Origin: Brasenia schreberi
Taxonomy: Eukaryota; Streptophyta; Magnoliopsida; Nymphaeales; Cabombaceae
Assembly: GCA_036023115.1 (NCBI GenBank)
Contig: JAYKKT010000086.1
Location: 12,415,501-12,479,500, forward strand
Reading direction: 5' to 3'
Length of the DNA: 64,000 nt
The notes beneath the pieces were generated by a model. It searched no databases, had not been told where the DNA came from, and worked only from the letters and a program-made list of their open reading frames with translations. Both the position numbers and the translations under genes were made by a program. Below are positions 1-11,219 of the stretch, one piece after another. Every line of letters starts with the position of its first letter. Within the stretch, counting starts at the first letter, position 1.

Positions 1-1129
1 ATCTGAGCCAAGCCGAATAAATGAAACTCTAGGTCAGGAAAAGGCTCAGGATGCCTAGGTTCTTGAGGTCTAAGAATCAACTCTTCTTGAGTTGCTCGTA
101 AAGGTTCATGGATTCTAATAGAAGTATCATCCCCTTGAAATCTTCAAGGTGAATCCTCTTGTTTCCCATTTTCACAAAGGTTGTTCATGCCCAAACCATA
201 CACGCTTTAGCTTATTTGCTAGTTGTCGTCGTCTCCTCTACATTGATATCTTGTAGCATGATGAAGGCATTGAATCCAACCTATAGGATGTGTTTTTTTT
301 CTTTCAAATCGCTACTCTTTGCTTGTTGCTGCTCATTTAAGTCGTCATTTAAGGTACCATCCTCTTGGTAAGTAAAGCAACAACAAGTATTACAAAAGCA
401 ACTCTTGCCTCATAAGCTACAGAGAATTCTAGGTCCTCCCCAATGACTAGTGGAATAGTTCTAGGCAATAGAACTGCTGGGATTGTTCAATCGGATCTTC
501 CAAGGAGCATCCATTGCATCTACTGTGACGCTATGTCATTCGTGCTCTTTCCGCCACCTCTCCAAGCAGTGAACTCCTCGTAGTAGCGCAGGCTCTAGTC
601 AAAAGGGAGAAAGAGACTAAGCTCGAGGGGATTTCTTTAGGCCACTTTGCCTTTTAAGGTTTGCATGGTCATTGATGCTTTAATGCAGTTTTAGCAAATA
701 CAAGTTAGTCCTAAGCCTTTGTTCAGTCATCTATGAGTAGTAAACTACCCCCCAAATATTTTGCTATTTGATGGAATATCTCTCCTTACCAGAGTCACAA
801 CTCCATAATTTTGAGACATGGAAAGTGGTCGACGTGGTTTTCAGCTATCAAGGGTCACCGTTTAATGATTAATTGTCATTTGTTTATGAATAGAAATGAG
901 ATGCTTTATAGATATTTCATATAGATCTTAGCTTATCGAGATAGATCTAGGTACAGGTTGAGGTAGGAGGATATGCTTTTTCTCAATATGAGCATACTAG
1001 GTTTTGTTTTGCATATTTGAAATGTGCATGTATTATAAATGTGAATTCTAATTGCTTTGATACACACATTGGATGAGTTATTTATGACTATTTCGCAGAA
1101 GCGCTTCTCACAAATGTATGTGAAGTGAT
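1..1129. other. Unassigned AT-rich sequence
   Basis: I see no recognisable gene here. The longest frame (159-371, plus) is 70 residues, has no known motif and looks like chance. The stretch runs into an RTE LINE relic at about 1130, so it may be older transposon debris, but nothing in it proves that. Confidence 0.3.
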
Positions 1130-2341
1130 GATGGGTAAGTGTGTTGATTTAGAAGGATAACAATGAAATATTTTGCTATTAGTGGCTATATAACGACATG
1201 ACAATCAAATTATGATAATGAAATTAGTGTGAGGAGTAGAGGCTTTGAATATAATTTATGCTTATACAACTCAAATAAGAGTAGAATATTACATAAAGAA
1301 GGCATTTTAAGAAGAGTTAGATAAGATAATTCAAAGAATTTCATAAAGAAATGATTTTCTTAGAAGGAGATGTGAATAGGCATATGGTAAAGAGGCATTA
1401 AGATATCACGATATTCATGGATACTATGACTTTTGGGGATTTATATAAGGAAAGTAAGGACATTTTAAATTTTGCTATAACATATGGTCTTTTTATAGCC
1501 AATACAATTTTTTTCAGAAAATGAGATAAATATTGAATTACTTATAAGAGTAGCTAGTCATAAATACAAAATTATTATTTTATGGTAAGAGAAATGATAA
1601 ATCATGTTCTAAAGATTGCAAGGTAATTCTAAGAAAAAGCTTGACTACCCAACATAAACTACCCAATATCAACTTTTAGTTATACATTTGCATGTAAAAA
1701 AGGTGGATATAAAAGCAAAAAGTATATACAATTACTCAAACTAAATAGAGGAACCTCAAAAATAGAAAGAAGATACATTAAAAAAAGTTCTCCAAGGAGA
1801 TATTTTGAACCATGTAGGTATAACTTACGACATGTAGAATAATATGGTGAAACATATTAGGAAAGTAACAAAATATGTATTAGTTAAATCTAAGGAAGGT
1901 GTCCTAGCACAGAGCAAAGCTTGTTAAGTGAAGTGGTGCAAGATGAAATTAAGGCAAAGAGAGTATGTCACAAATTGGATTATGTGAATAAGATTGATGA
2001 AATTTTGGAGCCTTCTAAAAATGTAAAGAAAGAAAAGAAAAAGTTGTTAGTGAAGTAAAAGTAAAATTTGAAAAGATTTATATAAAACACTTAACTCAAA
2101 AGAAGGTGTAACTAAGGTTAGAGATAGGAAAACTAATGATCAAAAGTATAGATGCATCAAAGATGGATATGTGAAGATTTTGGTAGCAAGCAATGATATA
2201 AAAAATAGGTACCAAATATATTTTACGAGTTTTTTTAATGAAAATATATGTACTAGTATTACCTTGAAAGAGCTAACCAACTCACAAGAGTATACTAATC
2301 TATATAGAACCATACAAATCCTAAGAGAGACATGTATCATT
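1130..2341 (+). mobile_element. RTE-A: decayed RTE-type LINE fragment (EN to pre-RT)
   Basis: Base by base this matches the endonuclease and linker region of the better-kept RTE copy at 62700-63900, with many substitutions, small gaps and stops. Recognisable landmarks include the segment matching the endonuclease region for the APQVG motif (about 1265), the GDLNGHVG region (about 1370) and the ANDDIKNR region (about 2185). No usable frame remains. The last 20 or so bases (about 2321-2341) match a much later part of the RT domain, so the relic is also rearranged. RTE LINEs code for an apurinic-type endonuclease plus reverse transcriptase and move by target-primed reverse transcription. It is the most diverged RTE copy in the window. 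Confidence 0.8.
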
Positions 2342-3256
2342 TGTCGGGGTGTTAATGGGGTGAGGATCCCCCTCTCGTGGGCCTTGCCCCAAATGAGGAG
2401 GATTCAAATCTCCAGTACATCGTCCAGGGCCGGGTCCGAGGTGAGTGGAGTGATTCCCGTAGGAATCGGTGCAGGGATGGGGACTCTAAGTCCCCGCAAA
2501 CCCACTCTTTAGACCCATCTCACAGATCTCAAATCATGAAGTCATTTTTAATATCTATGTTTATAAATATAGATCCAAAATATAAATATGTAACCAATAA
2601 AAAAAAAGAAACCCTAAGAAAGAAAACATTTGCTAACTGTTGCGACTCTCTCTATCAGCACTCAATGGACAAGATGACCAATGGATTGCTCTCACTCTTA
2701 GGTCGGGCAAACGACAACCAAGTCTCCTCACTCCCTAGTCCCCCAGCCTCTCTCTCACACCTACAGTGACAACAAGAAGTGAATTTCTCCGTCTCAATTC
2801 TAGCTATTGTATTAGGTTTTTCGTTCACCATCCGAAAGGTTTGGCTCATGTAACTACATGAGCAAATACAGTTTTTATTTAATGCCATCTACTGCGACTG
2901 AATTTTTCCATAATTAGGATTCTTGTGCAAATTACAATTGATGGAACTTATCATGTCAAAGAGTAATATGATGTGTTGTCATCAACTTGAATTGAAAAAG
3001 AAAAGTAGAACTATGAGCAACCACAATACTAATTCACACTCTCCTTGACTAAAACCTAAATCATTCAATACAATGTGTACAGTATCCATGACAACTATTA
3101 ATGTGGGACTTCATCTACAATGATCCTTTCTTGTTCTTGTTATTAAACTTTGACTATCACGGGAGTGAGGACAAGGCCCTGGTTCCTAATTGAGGTTGAG
3201 GCTAGGGATCATGATCTCTCCCTCATGAGCATCCTTAATTATTTGGCTTATAAGAT
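2342..3256. other. Unassigned segment separating the two RTE-A pieces
   Basis: About 915 bp lies between two blocks of LINE homology. Its left part (2345-2520) is GC-richer and repeats GGGGAT/CCCC-type words. Frames at 2171-2512, 2377-2769 and 2655-2888 overlap on both strands without a family motif. I could not find terminal repeats or a target duplication, so an inserted element is possible but not shown. Confidence 0.35.
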
Positions 3257-3580
3257 TATTTAAATAAAATATGGAGAAACCAAAGATGCTTAGGAATAAA
3301 TAATATATACAAGAACAAGGGAGACACTTATAATTGTATGAATTATTGAAATATCAAGTTGATGAGTCATTATATCAAACTATGAGAAAGAATTACTAAA
3401 AGTAGGTTGAGATAAGTATCGAATTCAGTAGAAAACTAATTAGGCTATCCAACTACTAAAACGTTTTATGAAATATTTTACAGCAAATAAAAAAATCTTC
3501 ACATGATACTAATTGATTTTAAAAAATTATCACATTGAAAGAAGAGCCAATATAAGGCTAAGTTAAACTACTTCTTCGAA
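3257..3580 (+). mobile_element. RTE-A, second piece (RT domain fragment)
   Basis: This matches the RT region of the RTE copy at 61217-61510. Landmarks are the segment for the YKNKGD motif at about 3310, the one for GIKLMSH at about 3350, and a decayed version of the FIDLEKAYD segment at about 3510-3530. It has several frameshifts and a deletion between them. It is the same strand and similar decay level as the piece ending at 2341, so they are probably one old insertion later rearranged. Confidence 0.75.
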
Positions 3581-4090
3581 AAACAAGAAATAAAAGAATA
3601 AAAGAGTCATTTTGCTCAATCAATTCAACCAAAATAAGGCTTTTTCTCGAGGTGGCAACAGTTAATCCGTTCTTCATTTAGATTTTTATGTTTTCCTTCT
3701 CGTTCGCCTCATTTCTGTTGCATTTGCCTTTACATTGTGATGTTAGGTGTACATGTCGGCAATTATCACTATTGTTGCCTCGTACCTTGGGGTTTTCTCT
3801 ACTGGGCCTTATCTCGTCTCCTCGTTCGGTGTCAAAAAGAGGGTCCTAAGCATGGGGAGCTTCGATCGATGAAAAAGTAGGTTTCTCGTTACCATAAAGC
3901 AAAAGAGTCGAAGTTGTTTAGGGAAGAGGCTATCATCTGCATTTTACGAACACCAGCGGAAAGACCACTACTACATACACGTATTGTAACACAAGAAGCT
4001 GAATAAACAGAATATACAAAATGCAGGATAATATTTTATTATGATATCTTATTTCTCAAAATATACTCTATATTTTATAATATATCCAAT
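3581..4090. other. Intergenic sequence downstream of the VPS2-like gene
   Basis: No gene is recognisable. The part nearest 4090 may belong to the 3' untranslated region of the minus-strand VPS2-like gene, whose stop codon is at 4325-4327, but no polyadenylation site can be fixed from sequence alone. Confidence 0.3.
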
Positions 4091-4270
4091 ATATGACAGA
4101 GAAAGAAAAGCATTGAAACTAAGAATTAGCTCATAGTGGCCCTCTTATGAGAGATGAATCTCCTCTGCCAAGTCGATGGTACATAACAAAGAAAGAAGAG
4201 CGCTGAAACTAAGAATCAGCCCACAGTGGCCAGCTTATGAGAGAAGAATCCCCTCTGCCAAGTCCAAAAG
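4091..4270. repeat. 90-bp tandem duplication in the probable VPS2 3' UTR
   Basis: Two diverged copies lie end to end (4091-4180 and 4181-4270). Both contain the words GAAACTAAGAAT, CAGTGGCC or TAGTGGCC, and CCTCTGCCAAGTC at matching offsets. They lie just downstream of the VPS2 stop codon on its strand, so they would be transcribed if the 3' UTR is a few hundred bases long. Confidence 0.8.
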
Positions 4271-4324
4271 ATACAAGTAAGAATGGTAGATTAGAGGAAA
4301 ATTTGCATCTTCATCATCAATAAA

Positions 4325-7300
4325 TCATGTGTGTCTAAGTGATGCCAAACTGCTCTCCAGATCACCAACCTTTGACCTGCCGAAACAATACTTGTTAGAG
4401 CAATATATATATAAGATATATAGATAAATTAACGTGCAGAAATCACTTAATATGAGGCTTTGGGAAAAAAATGGACATCTAATTATGCAGAACCAGAACA
4501 CCTACTCCAATCACTGGGTCCAACTCAACCATGCACGAATAGAACTAAATACTCTCAAAAACAATTGGACCAACTTATTTTAACAACACAGAGATCCACA
4601 TATTGCCTAAAGCTAGGAGTCAATTAGCGAATACCACTGCCCTGAAAATGTCTTACCCTTTTGTTCGTAGAAAGCCTTTATTTGGTTGAGAAGTGCAACA
4701 TACCTTCCTACCCAGTGGAAGGAAGAAGCATTCAATTAAAACATCAGTGGAATCTGCCCGACATTTGATCATACAGTTTGAACTGATATTTTTTATGTTA
4801 AGAGCAACCTCTTTTATAAATATACTGGGTCCAACTCAACCATGCACGAATAGAACTAAATACTCTCAAAAACAATTGGACCAACTTATTTTAACAACAC
4901 AGAGATCCACATATTGCCTAAAGCTAGGAGTCAATTAGCGAATACCACTGCCCTGAAAATGTCTTACCCTTTTGTTCGTAGAAAGCCTTTATTTGGTTGA
5001 GAAGTGCAACATACCTTCCTACCCAGTGGAAGGAAGAAGCATTCAATTAAAACATCAGTGGAATCTGCCCGACATTTGATCATACAGTTTGAACTGATAT
5101 TTTTTATGTTAAGAGCAACCTCTTTTATAAATATAGCACGTCTGTCAGGGCGGTCAACAAGTCTCATTTGGTTGAAGAACAAGCAACGACGATCACTGTA
5201 AAAATTCCTATAAATTTATGTGTATGTGCGCTAATTGCTATTGTGATTTCTTCAGAGTGTGTTTGTGTGTGAGAGAGGGAGAAAGAGAGAATCTTTTCTA
5301 CCCAGTAGAAGCATTTTCGATTTTCTTCCCTGCAATGCGACCTTTAGGGGCAGAAGACAACTGCAAGAACATAAACTTTGATCAGCTTTGAAAGCATTCA
5401 TTAAGACATGCAGAAATATTGTGTGCAAGTCTGAAGCCTACTTGTGATGCAACATCAACTCCAATCTCATCAAGAACCTGTAAGGGGATCATATAGAAAG
5501 GAAATAAAAAGTATGTCTAGAAGGAAATAAGGGAAAAACTGAAACCATGAACCCCACAAAACATAAAATTAAAAAAGACAACTAATATGTCATGATATTT
5601 GCATGAGATTTCTCCTGTACAAGAGACTAAGAGACTAATGAATGTTTAATCAACCCATACCTGGTTTGTGAGTTCTTCAGTTTCTTCTTCTGCCTCATCT
5701 TTATCCAGAACATCATCAATAGCATCTGAAATCATCTCCATCTGCATACAATGAAAGATTACTTTCTTATCAGGACTGTAGCAGATTTGACAAACTTCAT
5801 GAGTGCATCGTCTTATTTTGCTCTCCTAAAAAGCATGACAGGGAAACGAGAAATACATTATTGTGGAAAATAAGAAAATAGTCTTCCCGTATGCTTATAT
5901 CTCACATATGCTGATTAGAAAAAGCTATCACCAGTAAGCAATTCTTACTAGACGAGCAAAAGCACAAATATCATGATCAGCGAGCGAACATATCAAAGGC
6001 ATTAACGGGTTTAGGGTCTTGGAATAAGACAAAATTTTCATCAAAATCCTCCAATAAGGAGGACAATGATATCTTATAAGGCAGCAGCATATGAAGGAAT
6101 TATGTTCAATAAGCATCAAGGATCCTACTCTCATCAAGAAAATGCGGCTGTATGAAAAATGTATGATCAAACCATTCTGATAAGATCCAGATGTGATGAT
6201 ATGCCCTAAGAATTGGCACATGATCGACTCTCATGTATTCAATCGTTACTACTTTACCTACCTAAATTGACTCGAATCAATTCTCATTATAGTGGTCGAT
6301 AGAGATTTATATTTCAAACTAGGACGAGAAAAGTAGTTTCAGAACTCATTGGAAACTACTGCAAAAATGGTTTGAACAGTTTATCAGAAAACTCGATAGT
6401 GACAACTTGGAATCACTGAAAGTTCCAAAATATGTCTATAATAGAAATGGGAATGCAGAGGAAAGTCTGGTAGTACCAATAGCCTGGAAGGTCCAAAGTA
6501 TTCAAAGGGAACCATAAAATATGATTTTTCGCCTTTATTTGCCTGTTGACATAACTATGGCCTAAGACAGACAATAATAACTAATAATTAAAAACTTCAT
6601 GTAGCCAATCCACTCCTAGGAAGAAAAAAGGCTTGGGTTTGGTCAATTGAAAAACAAGTTGGTTTTGTAGAATGCATAAAGGCACTATTATTGACTTCCT
6701 TGTTATGTGTGGTCTACTAGCATGGGTGCAATCTTCCTTCTTTTGAAAGTTTTGTCTTATGAGGTTTACACACACCTAGTCTTAAACTCATAAAAAGGAG
6801 GAAGATTGCGCTGGTATCGGGATTTTGCCAGGGGTATGATTTTTCCTAAACTACTGCAACAAATCCCATCTGAGAGGTCCTCATATTTGCAGCCTTTAGC
6901 CAACTCCACCTAATGTGAGAAAAATGTGTTATATATAATGTTCAATTCTTATCAATAACAGTGACTGCATCTAGGAATTTTGAGTTTTCAGTAGTGTTAA
7001 GATTTTCAAACCGGAAGTTTTGGGCATGAATTCAGACCATGCCAAGATAAACTCATTGCAATACTTTTGTGACATAAAAAGGGTGCGGAGGCTTTCACTT
7101 ACAATGTCAAGGACAACATCACAAAGTGATCAAGAATGTATTTCCCTACATCAGTCTGAGGGAACCAACTTCAACTGGACACTAGCTGGTCTATGAGAGA
7201 GAAAATTTGAAAGAGTGCAATAGATACTATGTATGTTCAGATTCACGTTACTGTATTTACTCTACCAATGGAAATGTGTGCCAAATTGTACGAAAGAGAA

Positions 7301-8938
7301 CAGAAAAACTAGCATTAAAGCAACAAAGTTCTTGCTTTTTATGGCAGGCCATCCAATTAGATTTTCAAAAGAAAATGGAGAACATGGAAAGGAAGCGCAA
7401 ATAAAAATACTGCATATTATAAAACATATTACCATCATATCCATTTTTGCTGATTCCTTCTGAAACTCTTTAATCACTTTAGCTTGTTTGGCTGGTGCCG
7501 TTTGCTGAAAAAGATGAAGAAAGCAGATACGAAAATCATAATATGCAGCTATTAATGGGTAAAAACAAGCTACAGCTGAGAGTGTCATGATAAACTACCC
7601 AAGTATTTCAAGATTTTCCTAGTAGAAATCATCACAACGTATTTTCAGTAGAATGCCCACTCTGGTAAGTATACGAACGATTTTACAATATCACTATACC
7701 TTATTCATAGCAGCCATTGCTCTGCTTGCACCTTTCACTCCTACAGCAACGGAAGTGTTGGCATACATAGCCTGCAAAAGATGCGAGCTTCTTAAGCAAT
7801 GCGAAAAGAATGAACATAATAACTAAGAATAAACAGCAATATATCGTCTCATAATCTTGACCTTTGTATGTGTTGCGACACCTCGGACCTGTGCACGGCT
7901 TCCTTGCAGATTAGCAATCTGCTGTCTCAATCTGACAAGTTGACGAGCCAAGATTTTTGTTGCAACCTAGAGTATTCATTAGAAACAAAGAAATGAATAG
8001 TAAGAGAAGTGAAAGTTTACAAGCTGCCGCCTCCCTCCGTAGGATGGCAGGAAACACGGAATAGGCCTGCACCCAAATGAGCTGAAAAGACGATAGTTTC
8101 CAAGTTGTTTCAAAGCTCATTAAGCATTCTCAGACATTTGCGGCCTTTGGTCATGGCCAATCAGTACAAATTCCGCTTAACAATGGCTCCCATATTATTA
8201 GGGAAAAAGGAAATGTTGTCAACTGAAATAGGCACTAGGTTTTGACATGCAACATTGTGAGCACAGTTAATGGTGGATTGGCTTGCCTCATTTCCAGTTT
8301 TTGCTTCTTTCTTAATCTCGGTTAACAGTTTCCTTTCCTGCAAATCACCGTGTCCAAGTAAAAGTTAAAGACCAAAAGCAGTCACCGCTATTTTAAAATT
8401 GGACAACCGCACTGCGCGTGAAAGATCAAACAGACCTCCACCTGAAGAGCCGCGATCTCACGTTCAATGTCTGCGCGCATCATACACCAAGAAAGAAAAA
8501 AGGAAGCCTTCAATTGCATAAGCAAAAACACTTGAAAATATATATCGAAGCAAAAATTGCGACATAAAAACAGATGAGCCGTCATACGTTTACCCACATA
8601 AGGAGGTAGAAAAAGGAAAAAGCTTACTTCTTGTGGCGACAGACATTTCCCTTTGGCTTGACCTCAACTGCTCTGCAAACGGTAAACCGAATTGTTAGAA
8701 AAAGGCTCCACTCTTAACCTTCTCCTTAGACGAGCAAGCACACATTTAGCATTTAAAACCGAGACACAGACACATATATACTGAAGAAACAGTAAAATTC
8801 GAGGAAGATCACAAACAAAATTGGAAGGAGAAAATAACCAAAGCGGTGAAGAGAAAACCAACCTTTGACAGAGGGTTTCTTCCTGAAGATATTGATCTTC
8901 CAATCAGATGGAAAAGGAACGCAGAATTGACGAACCAT
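4325..8938 (-). CDS. VPS2: ESCRT-III subunit VPS2 homologue (VPS2.2/2.3 type, CHMP2-like), 11 exons
   Basis: ESCRT-III subunits polymerise on endosomal membranes and drive vesicle budding; VPS2 recruits the ATPase VPS4. Exons on the minus strand: 8863-8938, 8628-8672, 8436-8470, 8287-8337, 7862-7966, 7700-7771, 7433-7504, 5661-5741, 5442-5477, 5302-5360, 4325-4376. Phases all join and give 227 residues (about 210 is usual in plants). Family blocks in order: basic N-terminus with INIFRKKPS, then EIKKEAKTGNE, ILARQLVRLRQQIANLQGSR, AMAAMNK, KQAKVIKEFQKESAKMDMM, acidic DKDEAEEETEELTNQ, VLDEIGVDVASQLSSAPKG, and a C-terminal DLESSLASLR motif. The start at 8938 is the first in-frame ATG after an in-frame TGA at 8969-8971. 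The usual initiator Met (before NIF) reads ATC, so 14 extra residues precede it. Intron 4 has a GC donor. The MIM arginine is serine. Exon limits are inferred from splice signals and family alignment. Confidence 0.92.
4513..5135. repeat. 311-bp tandem duplication inside the last VPS2 intron
   Basis: Copies at 4513-4823 and 4824-5135 are essentially identical, so the duplication is recent. Both lie within the intron between exon 10 (ends 5302) and exon 11 (starts 4376). On the gene strand each copy holds a sequence resembling the end of exon 10 (AATGCTTCT or ATGCTTCT followed by CACTGGGTAGG), including a donor-like GGTAG. Confidence 0.95.
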
Positions 8939-9639
8939 GATTCTCCAGAGGGATCGCAGTGTTACTGATCAGGAGTAGATGGGGAAGCCCTCCTTGTTTC
9001 TGGTTCTGCACCGGAGGAACGAACATCCGGAGCTGCGGGGTTTAGGGCGTGCCGATGGGGATGGTCCACCGACAGATTTCGGTGCGTAACGTTCAAAAAC
9101 GAGGTAGCCGTTGGAAATGTCTTTCATTTGACAAATATAATCCTTTTCCTTGGCACGTGTCGTGTAAAAGTTGACTGACGCCTACAGTGAGTGCTCGTGC
9201 ATGCACAATACAAACAACGAGAAAGAAGAGTATGGAGACGATTCTTCCAACACTGAGTGCATTCAGGATCTAGAGTTTTCAAATAAAAGGAAGAGTGACT
9301 AAACTTCTTCTTCCATTATGGCTTCGAGCCTTGGGAACTCCTGACCCAAATCAATCGATCTAGGTCCAAATCTGGGCTTAGGGGTGCCAACACCATATTT
9401 TGGATTAAAATCTCTCGCTCATGCGTTTCACGGCCATTTTTACAAACTCATATTCCCGTAGAAATTCCATGTGGTGGGTGATATAAGAAAGGATGTGCAA
9501 GAAGATAATTTCTGTTGACAAGCTTGCTTAAAAAAGAAATACCCCTACCAGATAGATTCAAAGCTCAACTCACACACTTACAGGAGTCACGGTGACATGT
9601 CATTGTTCTCTACAAATTGTTTTTTGTGTCTCAAGCAAA
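8939..9639. other. VPS2 upstream region (5' UTR and promoter side), no other gene
   Basis: The first 150 bp or so upstream of the VPS2 start are GC-richer than the surroundings, as is common for plant 5' UTRs and core promoters. I see no convincing TATA box in a fixed position, and no other gene in this stretch. Confidence 0.35.
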
Positions 9640-10290
9640 TCACAGAGTGACCCTACACCCGGAGCCAATCCCCTAGTGGTCCTGCCACCACGACCATGGA
9701 TTTCTGGCGAGGTGGAACGTTAGATTGTGGCCGCGTAACATAGGAGCCGGAGGTACGGTCAGCCAAAACACCCAAAGGACGAACCAGCCCTTTGGGTGTA
9801 AGGCTTACCAATAGACAAAGGAGCAAAGCAACTCAATAGGCTTCGGGCCCTACCCTACAACAACCAACCTCGCCATGTGCTTGTTGAAGGTAAGGGGGGT
9901 GGTAGCAGTTACGTCTCCTCATCCCGCTGCCTTATAGCAAGGCAGGCGTTTGATAGCCCGGGGAGTCAGGCATCAAAGGTTGTAGGGGTTAGGATTCAAT
10001 TTGACCTCTTCCTAACCATCGGTTAGGAGTAGCGAGTGCGCGTAGTTGCAACTATAGGATGTCAAAGGCAACGAAGCTCCTATAGTCACAACCGGCATAC
10101 TAACGCAACAACCGCTACTCCCACAGGGTGTGCTACCCTATAGTGTCTTACATGACTCCGTTACGGTAGGTGGCTCTACCACCCCACGTAGCGCCCACTA
10201 CCTCTTATAGTGCGCTTACAGTAGCACTTCCACGGGGCGGTAGCAGGTTGCTTTGCTCAGTTCGTTAGTGTGCACACACAATCCTATCCT
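9640..10290. repeat. GC-rich block with inverted GTAGC/GCTAC repeats, unknown element
   Basis: Base composition changes sharply from the AT-rich flanks. The block repeats GGTAG, GTAGC, CTACC and GCTAC words in both orientations, for example GGGGTGGTAG near 9896 against CTACCACCCC near 10168. It is non-coding in all frames. The structure resembles a foldback or small non-autonomous element, but I did not find clean terminal repeats or a target duplication. Confidence 0.45.
10026..10121. repeat. Imperfect long hairpin
   Basis: The left arm (10026-10059) begins GGAGTAGCG and ends ACTATAGGA. The right arm (10078-10121) begins TCCTATAGT and ends CGCTACTCC, so both ends of the arms pair perfectly. 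The middle pairs only partly, and the loop is 18 bases. It is the strongest foldback in the GC-rich block. Confidence 0.7.
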
Positions 10291-10830
10291 TTTCCGAGTT
10301 GACCCCGACTTCTTTTACTATTATAATGAAAACATGTACTATAAAAAGTATTAGAAATTTATATGATGTATTTTCAAAGGATATCTCAATCTACACCCTT
10401 GAATTATTAGGACTAACTCCTCTGATTGATCTTATGAGGGGAGAGCGATCATCCCTACCATTTTTTAGATGGCTTATAGCTGGAAATTAAATGCCTTTTG
10501 GGTTTCGGAACAAGACCGATTAAGAATCCCCCTGTTTAACTTCCACTTTCAAACATATCGGATGCAAAATCCATTCCGAAAATGTAACCCCGTATTGACT
10601 GTTTTATCTAATTGTATAGGATAGGAATCCCTTGCCCGATATAAACTTTTTCACAAACCAGGGAACATAGGAATTGGATTTTTCGCTTAATCATTCCCCG
10701 GCCCGGTTTCGACAGCTCAATGGGAACTCAAAATCCATATGTAGCCGACCGCACTCGATGTGGGAAATGGTCCGGCCTCAGTTTGGTTTCGGTACTCCTC
10801 GGCCGAGTCCGAAGAAAGAAACTTTAAATT
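10291..10830. other. Unassigned sequence
   Basis: There is no recognisable gene. The frame at 10299-10490 (63 residues) has no known motif. The stretch 10600-10800 carries GGTTTCGGTAC-like words seen in the GGAACC-rich elements elsewhere in the window. Confidence 0.3.
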
Positions 10831-10992
10831 AAGGATGACGAGACAGTTTTTAGATAAAGTCTCATCACGTTTTACTAATATGTTCGGGTGGCAATGTAAT
10901 TTATTGTTTGAAAGTGTATGAAGGATGATGAGACAGTTTTTAGATAAAGTCTCATCACGTTTTTAAATTCAGGATGACGAGACAGTCTTCAG
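10831..10992 (+). repeat. Short direct repeats, three copies
   Basis: The word AGGATGACGAGACAGT (or GATGATGAGACAGT) starts at about 10832, 10922 and 10971. The first two copies share a further 25 bases ending in CTCATCACGTTTT. The spacings are about 90 and 50 bp. They lie just before the GH31-like frame at 11028. Confidence 0.75.
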
Positions 10993-11027
10993 TCTGAGAG
11001 AATGGGAAGGGAAGGGGGCGGCAATAC

Positions 11028-11219
11028 GTGGGATTCTTGTTTCTGCTCATCTTCTCAACGATTTGCTATGTGAAGGGTGATGTTTTGGGTTATGGGTACG
11101 CGATTCATTCAGTTTCCATTATCCCTGACAACAAGAGCATGCAGGCCAAGATCTCGGCCATCCAGAAATCTGACAAGTTTGGACCTGATATTCAGAATTT
11201 AGACCACAATGCATGGTAA
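11028..11219 (+). pseudogene. GH31 alpha-glucosidase-like N-terminal fragment
   Basis: A 63-residue frame starts with a hydrophobic signal-peptide-like stretch (MGFLFLLIFSTICYV). It continues with GDVLGYGYAIHSVSI, a basic-hydrophobic segment, then FGPDIQNL. This order (GYGY, then SV, then PDI.SL or PDIQNL) is what plant secreted GH31 alpha-glucosidases and their relatives carry just after the signal peptide. These enzymes release glucose in the apoplast or vacuole and are about 900 residues long. Here the match ends at residue 58, the frame stops, and no downstream exon with the RLRVRI or catalytic segments appears. A donor-like ATGGTAATT overlaps the stop, so exon 1 of a gene with a distant exon 2 is conceivable. 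A truncated copy is more likely. Confidence 0.4.

Noticed and set aside
2342..2520. tRNA or rRNA fragment in the GC-rich part
   Set aside because: No cloverleaf or recognisable rRNA core sequence could be read.
4964..5182. 72-residue minus-strand frame across the second copy of the intron duplication
   Set aside because: The family alignment of VPS2 is complete without it, and it carries no ESCRT-III motif.
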